Position numbers and translations under genes: made by a program
The notes under the pieces: model-generated
What the model saw: only the letters and a program-made list of their open reading frames with translations
The model's database searches: none
Told to the model about the DNA's origin: nothing
Shown here: positions 31,895 to 44,200 of the stretch, in pieces
How the letters are laid out: each line of letters starts with the position of its first letter
Numbering within the stretch: the first letter of the stretch is position 1
NCBI GenBank assembly: GCA_022606425.2
Contig: JAHDVF020000982.1
Coordinates: 930,001 to 994,000 of the forward strand
Origin: Lepidostoma basale
Taxonomy: Eukaryota > Arthropoda > Insecta > Trichoptera > Lepidostomatidae
Direction of reading: 5' to 3'
DNA: 64,000 nucleotides

Positions 31895-32265
31895 ATCTAA
31901 TAATTTTGTACACTCACTCGCGCTGGCCTGGTCATGTGCTACGCCTGAACAACAGGCTTCCCAAAAATACCTTATACAGTGAACTGGTGGAAGGGAAAAG
32001 GAAACACGGAGGACAGCGCAAGATATATAAGGACAACCTGTATACTGCATTAAAGAGTGTAGATAGACAAACGGACTGGGAGCAGTTGGCAACCGATAGG
32101 GCGGAGTTGAGAAGAGTCGTCGCTGCGTGCCAGGGGCTGGAAAGACCGAGAGAACGAGGTCCAGCCGTGGGGGCAGAATATCCTTGTCCGAAGTGTGACA
32201 AAGTCTTTCATGCTAAAATAGGACATTTCATGCAATAAAGCCACACCAGGTAGCACAGAAGACAG
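31895..32265 (+). mobile_element. RTE/Nimb-type LINE C-terminus with terminal zinc-finger-like motif
   Basis: Encodes HSRWPGHVLRLNNRLPKNTL, YSELVEGKRKHGGQRKIYKD, TALKSVDRQTDWEQLATDRA and finally YPCPKCDKVFHAKIGHFMQ. The last part is the CPHC-type end found in many LINE ORFs; it is not a host C2H2 gene. Starts directly after the foldback repeat. Confidence 0.8.
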
Positions 32266-32321
32266 ACTTAAATCTTTTTGTGTTCCTTATACTCGTGTAT
32301 ATATTCCCACGGACAATGGGC

Positions 32322-33000
32322 ATTATCAAATCAGTTTATTTACTCAAAAGATATTACAAACAGTATGAATTGTTTGAGGCATCTATTGAGTATTCAATGA
32401 TCACTTATGGTATTGAGACAGTCACAATGTCACAAAAAAGTGCCAACAAGCTAAGAGTCACTCAGAGAAAAATGGAGAGAGCCCTGTTGGGTATCAGTTT
32501 ACGGGACAGACTCAGAAATGAGGACATAAGAGTCAGGACAAAGGTTTCCGATGTTATCAAGATGACCGCAACTCTCAAGTGGCGATGAGCGGGACATGTC
32601 GCTCGCGATCCAGATGAAAAGTGGACAAGGCGACTGCTGTACTGGTGGCCAAGGACGGCAAAGCGTGGAGTTGGGCGCCCACAGTTGCGTTGGCGCGACG
32701 ATATCCGGAGAAGTGCGGGAAGTGCCTGGATGCGGATCGCTCAGAATAGAAGAGAATGGAAAATGCGAGAGGAGGCCTACGTCCAGGAGTGGATGGTCAA
32801 TACAGGCTGAAGAAGAAGAAGATTGAGTACAGGTCAAATATTATATACATACAACAAAATACCAGGAACGCATTAGTGATGGTTCGACATAGGAAGACAA
32901 GATACTTTCTAAAGTCAAGAGTATTTGTCCCCTAAACGCACCTTCACTAATATGAAAGACGTCGATCTCCGAGGAGACCTCGTTCAGCATTATTATTATT
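32322..33000 (-). mobile_element. Jockey/CR1-like LINE 3' end split by an RTE-like insertion
   Basis: Left part (3' end) 32,322-32,392 starts ATCAAATCAGTTTATTTACT; right part 32,830-33,000 covers AATACCAGGAACGCATTAGT and GAAAGACGTCGATCTCCGAG. An RTE-like fragment at 32,393-32,821 interrupts it with the 8-bp duplication ATTGAGTA. Confidence 0.8.
32393..32821 (+). mobile_element. RTE-like LINE 3' end, subfamily G, with target duplication
   Basis: Encodes SMITYGIETVTMSQKSANKL and RVTQRKMERALLGISLRDRL, then a stop at the RWR-AGH position and VGRPQLRWRDDI-like remnants. It ends CAATACAGGCTGAAGAAGAA, a (GAA)n tail. Direct repeats ATTGAGTA stand at 32,385-32,392 and 32,822-32,829. Confidence 0.85.
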
Positions 33001-33363
33001 ATTTTCATAAAACCTTGATCAAATTTCCGTTTTTTATCAACAGATTAAGTATTTTTTAAATATAAAAGCGGAGACAAATTATCAGTACAATCAAACAATA
33101 CTTTGTAAATAATTTATATAACTGTTCAGCGCACGCTATTTCACGCACTCTCGTTATAGTCTCACGAGAGGGACAGAGAAAGTCTTATTCAGTGAATTCG
33201 AATATTATGTCAGTTGAGCTTAAGTGCCTGGGATCACAATATTTTGAAACCAATAAAGAAAAAAAGACGGGTTTTTGAACGTCATGAGCGTTTGCCAACT
33301 TTTGATTTTAATTGTTGTACATTGATACAATATTTTAAGAATATTTCACTTCACGATTCAGAC

Positions 33364-33512
33364 AAAGGAAAGTATGGCATGACTAAATTAATTAAATATT
33401 AAAAGGTAGCCACACTCGAAATCTAAAAAATCGACGAGCGTGAATGAAGAGAGAACAGTATGGCAGTCCATCTACCCCTCCGAGGAAATGGCGTGATGGA
33501 AAGTTAGTTACA
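33364..33512 (+). mobile_element. RTE-like LINE 3' scrap, subfamily B
   Basis: Contains TATGGCATGACTAAATTAAT, then AAAATCGACGAGCGTGAATG and GGAAATGGCGTGATGGAAAG, corresponding to the last 150 bp of the subfamily. Confidence 0.7.
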
Positions 33513-33999
33513 ATTTAAAACTCTCACCTTGAAGTGTGTAATGATTATACAACACCGTAACTCGCGGACGTTTTTAGCACAGTAAGATATAGGTTAAGAG
33601 TGTAACTAGAACTTTAGAAGACTGCGCGATGAACATTCGGGGACTGTAATTCGGCATTTGTAGTGTTTATTATTTTTCCATAGATGGCGGTAATCACGAA
33701 TATTGACACGTGTCTCGGTTTCGAGTCTGCCGACAATATTTTTATAAAATTTAATGCAGGTTTATTGGAGTTAAACTGACCCTTTCGTACAATTCGTTTT
33801 TTTTAATTGATAGTTATGGGGTGTAATTTTGTTCATTGTTTTAAAAAAAATGTGATTATATGAAATCGATAATTGATTAACATGTTGTGTTTCGGATATA
33901 GATGTAAATAGATAGCTACCATAGATAGGCATATATAGTACTCGGTTGAATAGCGGAATACAGTTTTATCTTCCGCGTTTCTACATCTAAATGGCGCTA
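33513..33999. other. Intergenic DNA upstream of gene 2, nothing recognised
   Basis: No repeat or ORF was recognised. AT-rich, with one poly(A) run near 33,841. Confidence 0.4.
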
Positions 34000-35108
34000 T
34001 TTTGTACTTGTACCACATCAGCCATCTTGTAAAACTATCGATTTGCGATCTCCGAATGGTGTGAGTGAGAAGGCAAAATCACAATCTTCCAACTAAATCT
34101 TGCGATACCAAATATACACCCGTCCCGTTCGCACAGGTCACTATGAAACACAAAATCCGAGAATGTTCGAAGCGCTCTCTGCCAGACTTCGATTCACAAT
34201 TTTGCTTATCTAAGCACACAAATAACACGGATACGGTTAAAACCTTTTTTTAGTTTCCAAGAATTAAAAGAAAAGGCCGAACGGTCGGGCGACAAGACAT
34301 TTATGAACCGAGGGGATAATATAACGCATAAGGCGCTCTTAACATTTTGGTTATATAATATATTTTGTTATGCAGTGAAGTTATCGTTAGTATAACTGAG
34401 CGAGTCGCTTGCGTCTGTTTCATGCACATTAGTAAATATCTGAGCGTTTCTGGTACATCTATTTTGCGAGGTCGACAATATTGATACGGAAAAACCCGAA
34501 CATTTACGGAAACGAACGAATCCTAGATTGTTACCAAGTCCAGTGCAACCAAGTCGCGTTTTCCGGACAATTTTCATTAACCGAAATAAACGCAGAAACA
34601 TTCCATTTCCATTTTTACGTGCTGATCTACACAGCTGTCGCGATAACAATTCATTAAAACAAAACCGAATTTTAACACATTCACCAAGGAGAGTCCGTTG
34701 CCACGCGACGATCCGTGCATTGTTGCCAGATCGGACTGAACCAATCAGAGATAGGCTGCGAGTGAGACGAAGCGCGAACGAAGAGCACAGACATACGTAT
34801 TAATATACCTTAGTCCCCCCCTCCAACTTCAGTACTGAGTCCGTTTTCGGGGAGTGTTCACGTTGTTTTGCCGCTTTGCGAACTATTTAACTATTTTACG
34901 CCTTAAAGCGCCATCTTTTGCCGGCGGTTAAAAGTTCCTAGCCGATTCACTGGCGCTGCAGTGTTGGTCACAATTTGCCGCGTTTTTGCCGAATGGAGTA
35001 AATGTCAGGCGGTGCATAATTTTGTTCCGATGTGTTATTATAAAATTCCCGTAGAACATTAAAAGTGACGGACGTTATTTTAAAATTTAAACAGTTAAAA
35101 GCTCAAAG
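34000..35108 (+). promoter_or_regulatory. 5' flank and probable 5' UTR of gene 2
   Basis: This region is free of recognisable repeats and is more CG-rich (about 34,440-35,000) than the neighbouring intergenic DNA. A TCAGTA initiator-like hexamer occurs near 34,829. No TATA box at a convincing spacing was seen. It probably holds the promoter and 5' UTR of gene 2; this is inferred from position. Confidence 0.35.
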
Positions 35109-35246
35109 ATGGAAGTGATGGATGTCGACACAACCGTTATAGACACGGACACATTTAATCTTTGTCGATTGTGTGTTGAACAACCCGGCAAATATCAAAT
35201 TGGCCCTAGACTATCCGAGCAGATAAGCGAGTGTTTTGACATAAAA
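35109..35246 (+). CDS. Gene 2 exon 1: start and first half of ZAD
   Basis: Starts at ATG in the context CAAAGATGG (A at -3) and encodes MEVMDVDTTVIDTDTFNLCR and on to ECFDIK. It holds the first ZAD ligand pair (CRLC). The donor is GTAAGT in phase 0. No in-frame ATG lies closer upstream in a readable exon. Confidence 0.9.
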
Positions 35247-38200
35247 GTAAGTACACATCTTGAATTAAAAGCCTTAATAAGCAGGCATAAGAAATCCTCA
35301 GATTATTCAGCTTTATTACTATGAATTTGTTCAAAAGTCGGAAAAAAAAATTCTTTGGCGCGCTTTTATGAACACTTAAATTCATATGCATACGGTGTTG
35401 ACGATTTCTGTTTTTGAACTTCATAAGAAACAAATGTAATAGCATTGTTTACCAAATATTTATACCATTTATTACCATTTTTGATAAATTGCAAAAATAA
35501 ATTAAGAATATTAAAGCTCGGTTACAACTGCATTCAGAGAGAAAGTAGTGAATGTATTAAGAGAAATGTATGAAATGTTTAGATAGGTATATTTAATGTC
35601 TGCCACTTCAGGTACCTCATAACAAAGCAAGGTTTAAAACAAAAGAAAACTCGATTTTAATCGTTTAATAATGAAATGACAAAACAGAAATTCAAAATGA
35701 GATTTGCATAATCGAGTTAAAAGTTGAAATATTCTAATCGAAAAAGTAGAATAACCCTAGGAAGTTTCCACGATTTACTTTAAGTAAGATATTTGGATTT
35801 AGATACAACAGAAATACTATGCATGTATTTTTTAATTCAGCCATTATTGATAATAAATTTCGATGTTTTACATAGAAGGAAGTGTACACAGTTTAAGATA
35901 GGAAGATGTGAGGTAAAAAAGTGATGAAAATAGTCATGAGAGTTTTAAATAATTTCGATATACGACTGTACCATGGTTTACTTCTGTAACTAACTTTTTT
36001 CAAAGATCATTTAAGTTTATTGTTTCTTGAGCAATGACTCCACATTAAATAATTAATACGAATGAAAACATCCGTTATTCAGAAGTTTTTAAAAAAAATA
36101 TTTTATGGGAATGAAATGTTTTCTTTCATTTTTTTCACTATTTTTTTTTCACTTCTACTTTTCTTTCATTATTTTCTGTTTCAATCGGCTAATTTAATCC
36201 TCATATTCGTAGTATTGTTTGAAAAAGTATATTTCTAATCTTGATTTGAATGCTGACGGCTTCTCAATGCATCTGAGATGTGCTAGCTAGTACTATTCTG
36301 TGTGTACCAGCAAATTAATATATGTGGGGTTAACAAACCATGCAGGACTTTGAGACCACACGACTGAAGGCAATGGACTCAGACTGCTGTACCAGCATAT
36401 TGCAACGGTGAAATACATTGTATGGACAAACACCTGACAGAATAGATTCTCAGCTTAACAAATACGATGACCGAAGGGGATCGTGTGCAAAAAAAATGAT
36501 GAGTCAGGGCCCGGGTTCATACACAAAGGTTACTAGAGGTCGTCCGGCAGAATAGGAACAAAGGAAGCTAAACATATAAAAGCCGTATAACCAACCACAC
36601 TACACTTCTAATCGACATGAGTCTACGTTACCAAGTCTACATCACGAGGGATCTCGGACTCTTTCCCGCCGATCTATAGATCCACTCTACTACGTCACGC
36701 AGCTTCTGGCGAGTCTTGGCTTCAGCTGACTGACACTACCATCCAGCGTAACATTGTCATCAGCTGCTCGCCCCCCGGACTCCACCCCGCTGCTATTGAC
36801 ACCTTGTGAAGTTACGCCGCCGTCCATACACACTCTATTACGAGTACATAATACTATTAATGTATAATTACTTGCAATCTAGAATAAACGTTGAAACTTC
36901 CACCGTCTTTCAACTCTCTCAACTCCCCAAAGGTGTGTACAAAGTCTTTGAAGCCTGTGTTCTGCCAGTTGGTACTTATGGTCTTGAAACTGTAACATTG
37001 TCCAAACAAAGTGGCGAGAACTACGAGTGACCCAAAGAGCCATGGAAAGAGTCATGTTATGAGTAAGCCTAAGAGACAGAGTCAGAAACGATACGGTGAG
37101 AGAAAAAACAGGTCACTGACATCGCCCACCGGGTGGCGACGTCCACTGGGCGGCGTAGCCAGAAGCTCCGATGAAAAATGGACAAGAACACTGCTGACTT
37201 GGAGACCGTGGACGGCAAAGAGAAGTGCAGGGCGACCGCAGCTACGACACTTCGGAATAACCTGGATGCAGTCTGCACAAAACAGAGTGACATGGAAACG
37301 AATGGAGTAGGCCTTTGTCTAGGAGTAGATGGGAATAGGCTGAGGAAGAAGAAGAAGAAGTACAAAATCAATAATATTTTTCTCAAATATTGACCGATTT
37401 TAGTATTTCTTTCTGGAATTTGGGGAGAACTACTCAAATAAAACAGCATTTTGTAATAAACATACTTATATAACAACAGGGGTTCAGGAAGGGGTGCTCA
37501 CATAGTACATTGTAAGGGCCTTGGATAAAGGCCACCGAGTTGACTTCATATAATGATTTCTCAAAAGCCTTTGATACTGTGACCTACGACATTCTGATAG
37601 CAAAGCTATCCCAAATTGGATTCTCTTCTCAGTTGGTTATGTTAATAATAAATTAGAATAATAAATTGGATAATTTATAGAGCGCCATTTTTATGAATTA
37701 CTCATCTCAAGGGCGCTGTAGAAGATGCTCCGTTTTATCAACGAGATAATAATAATATTAATAATGATAACAAAAATAATAAACATATTTAGTATGAGGG
37801 CTGCACCTGACGAAGTCGATCAGCCCTTCCTGTCAGGAAATGATAATTTGAAAAGGTGCGTTTTGAGTCTTGATCTAAACTCTGATTGATTCTCAATGCA
37901 CTTAAGGTCTGCTGGAAGACTGTTCCAGGCTGAAGGGCCGGCTACCGCGAAGGCTCGGTCGCCAAAGTTTGTGCTTGGACAGCGTTTTGGCACAGTCAAT
38001 CTACCGATCGCAGTAGACATAGCTGATCGCAGTGTAGACTGTCTAGCATTCAGGTTTTCGTTGATGCAGAGTTCAGATATATAAGCTGGTGCCATTCCAT
38101 GCAACGCCTTATAGACGGTCCAGCAGAGCTTGTATTGTATCCTTTCTGGACATTTCAGCCAGTGGAGCTCCTTAAGATGCTGTGTTATGTGACAACTCTT

Positions 38201-41200
38201 TGGCACACCCCTTATCAGTCTTGCTGCTGGAGTTTATTTGTTTGCTGTTTGGGGATGTTGGCGTGGACACCATTGCAGTAATCTAGTCGGGACACAACGA
38301 AGGAATTGATTAATGTTTTAAAACTATGTTGTTTATTAGTTAGCTCGAGGGGAGAAAACAATTCGTCTCTCTGAAAGATACTGGCGCTCACTGTCTTATT
38401 TATTTGGGTTTTTAATGAGGGATCTGCTTCGAAGTTGACTGCAAGAAGTTTTATGGAGTTATTAGGGATGATGTCAATTCCGATTGGCAAGGTATACATG
38501 AGTCGATATATCAACTCTCAGCACTCTAACGCTTAAACTAGATTCGATTCAGATTTGCTAATGCGGTTATTGTTTTGTTTTCAGGTGAAACCCTTCGACG
38601 GGCTGTCCCAGATAATATGTAGCCAGTGCCAAATCGTCGTGGGGGAATTCCACCAGGCTAGAAAAAACTTCAAAGAGAAGCAAGCCAGTCTGTTCGATCG
38701 CAGGAGACGCCTCCTCAATCAGGTAACCTGTTTCCAGAGATCCTATGAGCAGATAAGCATCATGGATGCTATACGGAAGACATTTGATTAATAATAATAA
38801 TATGCTAATTTCTAAGCTCTCTGCTAAGCGTCGATATGAACGATTTAATAATGAATGTCAGTTTGTAATATAAGTGTGAATGAAGAGAACTTGAAACAGG
38901 TAAGGGAATTTGTTTATTTAGGTAGCATGTTCACAGCGGATGGCCGAACCGACAGTGATGTTGAAAGAAGGGTTGGTGCGGGTAACAATGTGAATGGAGC
39001 TTTAAAAATAAACCAAGAATTTATCAATGAAAGTGAAAATGGCCGTTCACAATGAAGTTCTGGTCCCAACTCTTATGTATGGAAGCAAAGCATGGAATTG
39101 GCAAAAGAAAGATGAGAGCAGAATAAATGCGGTAGAGATGAGGTCCCTAAAGGCCCGTTTACACGCAACGATTTATCGTAGCGATAAATTGTAACGATAA
39201 ATTGTAACGATGAATCGTAACGATAATCGCTACGATGTCCTGTTTACACGTTACGATAAATCGTAACGATTTCTTAATTGTTTATATTGGGTCTGTCCAG
39301 AGGCGCCATCGCAACCCTATTTAAAGATCGCATTCAATGTTGGTAGCATGTCTATACCTACATTCAATTGTTTGAGCACTTCGCATTGTACTAATATCAG
39401 ACGTTTTATGTGGTCTAGCAACGACTGAAGTTTCATCTCGGCATTATAATCAGAAATAGTTATATCATCAGGATAACATTTTTTTTTTGTTTCCAGGAGA
39501 ATGCGATAGCTTGGGTAAATGTCGGCATTGTGATTTTTATTTCCAGCGCATCGAAATGTATTGATCCTTAGTTAATTTTTTATCAACAAAAAAAGCCAAA
39601 GCTTCTTCAGGTGTCATTTTTATAGGCATTTTCTCGGCACGCATACGATTTTTTTTATTTTAATGGCTCTTTTTGGTGAAAAACAGGACACTTGCTTTAG
39701 TGTTTGTGCTGCATCTCGTCTACCCGTTGATTGTAGAGTCATTTGAGCTGCAAGAATAATTTCCCCCGCCCTAATTGGGAGCTTATCTACAAAAACCGAT
39801 TACGCATCCGGTCTGGACATGTATTTAGCATGATAATACAATAGTTTATTTTTAATTAAGAACATTGAAAATTTATACCTTTCGATAAACCAGATTGCCC
39901 AATGTGTGATTCTGTGTGTCGTTGCGATTTGCAGAAATTGATGCCGGCCAGCATCAACCGTCCAATCAAATTCCAATTCCAATAAATTGCTACGATATCC
40001 TGTTTACACGCAACAATAAATCGTAACAATTCAAAATCGCTACGATTTATCGTTGCGTGTAAACGGGCTTTTAGATATTGTAAGAATATAGAGATTTTAC
40101 CGTTTCATTTGAATTTATTTATTTATTCATTGCGTTGTTTGTCTTTTTCAGGAGTCCCTTACATCGGATAACATATGCGTCACAAGCACTTCGACCCACG
40201 ATGTCTCTTCTTCTCCCTCGCCCGTCCCGGCTCCTTACCCCGCCCTCTCCATCGCACTGGCATCCCCTCCGATTCACTCTTTGTCCTCCTCCGCGGTCTC
40301 TCCTGCCCCGATCAATCCCCACGCCCAGAAGGTGTACCTGCCGGCCAAAAACTCACCCTCTTCCCTGGCAAAGTCCATTGCCTCCAACCACCCCAAGCTA
40401 ACCATTAAAGCTGTCAAACGCTCCTCATCGTCAAGCAGCCTCCCCCCGAATTCGACGTCTTCCATCGGCGAAACAACAGTGAAGCTGATATCATCACCGC
40501 CCTCAGCTGAATCGTTCTCGGAACAAGTCCTGGCTGTTTCGTCAAGCGCTCGTGTCCCGGCCACCAAACCGATGCCGAAAACCTGGTCTATGAGCAAGTT
40601 CCACTGCGTATTTTGCGATAAAGCCTACATGAAGAGCAGCAACTTGAGAAAGCATCGGATTAACCTCCACAACTGTCTATATAAGAAGACATGCGCGATC
40701 ACGAAGCCGTGCAGCATCAAACTGGATAAGATCTTCGCCGAGGTGTCGGCCCCCACGCAGCGATGGGTTCGTTTAAAGCAAGGGTCAGGGCACCAGTATA
40801 ACCCAGCCGAGCCCTTCCAGTACACGGTACACTTTTCAACATCCAAGGTGTCGGATGAGACGCTGGACATCAGTTCTAGCGATGAGGAAATCGTGAACAA
40901 ATCTGTCCTGAAGAAACCAAGACTAGAGCCCATACAGGCGTACAATATTTCTGATTCAGATTCCCGTAACAGTTTTCCGGACTCCGCTGCTGTGCAGACT
41001 GAAGACAGCAACAAGAGTGAAGATGTCGGTGAGTACGCTATTTGATTAGGTAATTTTAATATGGACTGCCTTTGGTGATGCCTGTAGGAAGAGCATTTCG
41101 GAAGTTGAATTTAATCGGCTCTGATTAGGACATTTTAACCACCCTACACGTATTTGAACGTACGCGATACGTTCACTTTGACTGTACCATTCTGCGTTAT

Positions 41201-44200
41201 GCCGTATCACGTACGCACTTGAGAAAAAGTAATGTACCTAAAATGTACAAACTGTTAGGGATACGCGCGTGTGCCAACAACACTTGAGTACAAGTCTTCA
41301 CAAATTTGATAGTTTAACAAGGGGTAAGCGAAGTGTGCGGTCGAGTCTTTGACGTTTCGTAATTTAAAAAAATATAATTTAATTAATTAAAACTCAAAGT
41401 CATTACTGCAAACAGAAATATATCCACAGAAGCAAAGATGGCAGTACACAATGGAGTTCTAGTGCCAACCCTCATGTATGGAAGTGGAGCTGGCAAAATA
41501 AGGATGAAAGCAGGATAAACGCCGTAGAAATGAGATCACTAAGAAGAATGTGCAGGAAAATGTTTGATAGAACGTATGATAGAATACCGAACGATGAAAT
41601 AAGAAAGAAATGTAAGGCAGATGACTGCATCATGAATAAAATTAAAGAAGGATCCCTGAGATGGTTTGGACATATGGAACGAATGGATGAGAGTAGAATG
41701 GTTAAAAAGTTGTACACAAGCAGCGTGAGTGGGAAAAGAAGCCGAGGACGACCGAGGAAAACATGGCATGACCAAATTAATCAATTACTAAAAGGCGGCC
41801 ACATTCGAAGTCGGAATAATCGACGTGCGTGCATGGTACGATGTATCAATGTAGAGGAAGCCCGAGAGGTATGCTAGGACAGGCCATTGTGGCGATCCAT
41901 CCTCTCTGCCTACCCCTCCGGGGAAATGGCGTGATGGTTAGTTAGTTAGTTAGTTAGTTTTAATTAAAACCTGCTTTTTTTTGCACGTTTCTCGGAAAAT
42001 TACCAGAAGGTAGGGCGGTTAAATCTCAGGGAGGCGAAGTTCATAAAAAATATATTCTAGAAGGAGTACTGCCTCACTGATTTCTTGGGATCCTTCAGAA
42101 ATATGTTGTTTCCTAGCATGCGAATGTGCTTTGTATAATTTCATATAGTTATTTTTGTTATATTATTTTGTGTCCAAATGAGTCACCTAAATGTTGAAAT
42201 TTTAACCTTTTTTTTGTTTAATATGTCTCGTTCGGTCCGTTTGACAACAGAGGACTCTGGCTGCTTCAAGCCTTCAAATCTGGTGGCCATTTTTTTCAAC
42301 TTTATGATTACTTAAAAAAAAGTTCGCTATATGTACGGGACAGATTGCTCCCCTCGTACTATTAATTTTTATTTAGGCCGCTGACTGCTGCTCGTCCCCG
42401 ATGTAGTGTAGATGGTTAAAGCGGAGAATACGGGGCGACGATTTAATCGGGTGGTGGTCTAGGGGATAGAACGCTTGGCTTCTGATCCAGGGGACTTGGG
42501 TTCGAGCCTGGACACGACCAGATTCCTTCTTCATAATAATGAGCTATTTTCTGCTCATTTTGAAGATTGTAAAACAAATTCTAATGTGATTGATTGAAAT
42601 CTTTGGTATTAGTCTTTAAAAAAAAAAAAAAAATGATGCTTGTGTGTAATAAAACCAAGTTTTATTATAGTGCGGCGTACGGTGCAGGAGTTGAAGCGAA
42701 GGTGGCAGTAGTTTAAATCCCTTACAAGGACTGGTTTTCACGTAGGTAGGAGCGCAAAGCCTCCTGACGCGCAGCGTGTGAATGCGTGTGTGAAAGTGAG
42801 AAAAGTGAGGGTTGATTCCAAACACGACTGGCTTATATAGCCCTCCGCGACAACTAGCGATAGCGTTGATAACGGTTTTCCGTTTCTTTGCCACGGCGCT
42901 CTGATTGGCTGTTAAAAATGGCGCGACCAACGGCCACTGTTTTCCAAGAATACTTCGATTTATTTTGTCAGAGCTACTGCACACATCTTCGTTACTATAC
43001 GCTTCCACTCCTTACTGACTGCCTTATTTATTTTAACAAATGACAGAAACAAATTAAAACTTTAATAAATATAAAATTACTTACATTAATAATAATCTAT
43101 TTGCATACGTCCGATACACTATATATAATTAATAATTGATTTCAGATGTAGAGAAAGACATGGAGCCGGATGCCTTCCTAGCAGTGGCCGAGCCGAAAGA
43201 CAAGCTGGGCCTGGAGAGCGCCGAGTTTCTGCGGATCGTCCAGATGTGCTGGCGCATGGCCATGGCACGCAAGTCCCTCACGGCGCCCCTGACCAAGCCG
43301 TGGCTCATCGAAACCATCAAGGCCAACACCAGCGTGGACGTGGTTTGGGTCTACTCCAGTACCATCAAGGTGTCCATGGTCAAGTCGCTGGACTCGGACA
43401 AGCAGACCAAGGATCCCCTGGCCCTGCTGCCCTCCTACAACTCGAGGAAGCGCCAGAAGCCGGCCACGGGACACCTCAAGCTGAAGAGAACCGCCAAGAC
43501 ACAGGAGACGGATAAAAGCAATCGGATTGTGAAGATCCCAATTCAGAAATCGCCAGTCACCGCGGTACCGCAGAATACTGTTAGGATTCCAATACAGAAT
43601 ACTCTGATTGGATTGCTAAATAATCCCCCCACGAATAAAAGTCCGAAACCCACTGCCACAGTCCAGAAAGTGACGTTGGATCCAACGGAAACAAGCGTGG
43701 TAGCCGTGAACAGCATACAAACGGCTTCAGATGTCTCTTACATTCCTCAAATCCAACACTTCGTCCGGGAATCACAAAATCCCAACCCTACTTTCGAAGT
43801 GGACTCCACACACAATAACCTTGCGACTATACAATTACTCAAAACAGTCTCTAAGTTGCCAATTCTAATACCCTGTTCAAATCCGAACTCAGGTTCTAGT
43901 AAGACGACGACGGTGATGCTGAGAAAAGACAAGTCGGAAAATTCCCGGGATTCCGACACCTACTCCATCCAAACGGGGGGCGTCACCAAACGCCTGAAAA
44001 TCGTTTCCCCTGAAAAAGTTATGCGAATTCTGCCCAAGCCTCCTCAAGAATCCGAAATACGCATCTTTTCTACCAAATCACTCGCAGAGGAGAGGGCGCC
44101 GATAGCTTCGGCGCCGCCTACCTCTGCGGTGTCCACTCCGGCCGTGACCAGCTCCCCGGCCCCGCTGCGCATACAGTGCAAGCCCATGTCGGCTCTCATG

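Noticed and set aside
32187..32238. C2H2-like motif CPKCDKVFHAKIGHF as a further zinc-finger exon
   Set aside because: It is the end of a LINE ORF (preceded by the WPGHVLRL and EGKRKHGGQRK blocks) and lacks splice sites and the second histidine spacing of a host finger.
42450..42530. Genuine tRNA gene
   Set aside because: A and B boxes are present, but the acceptor stem does not close and the sequence continues into a repeated body with a poly(A) run; it is a SINE.
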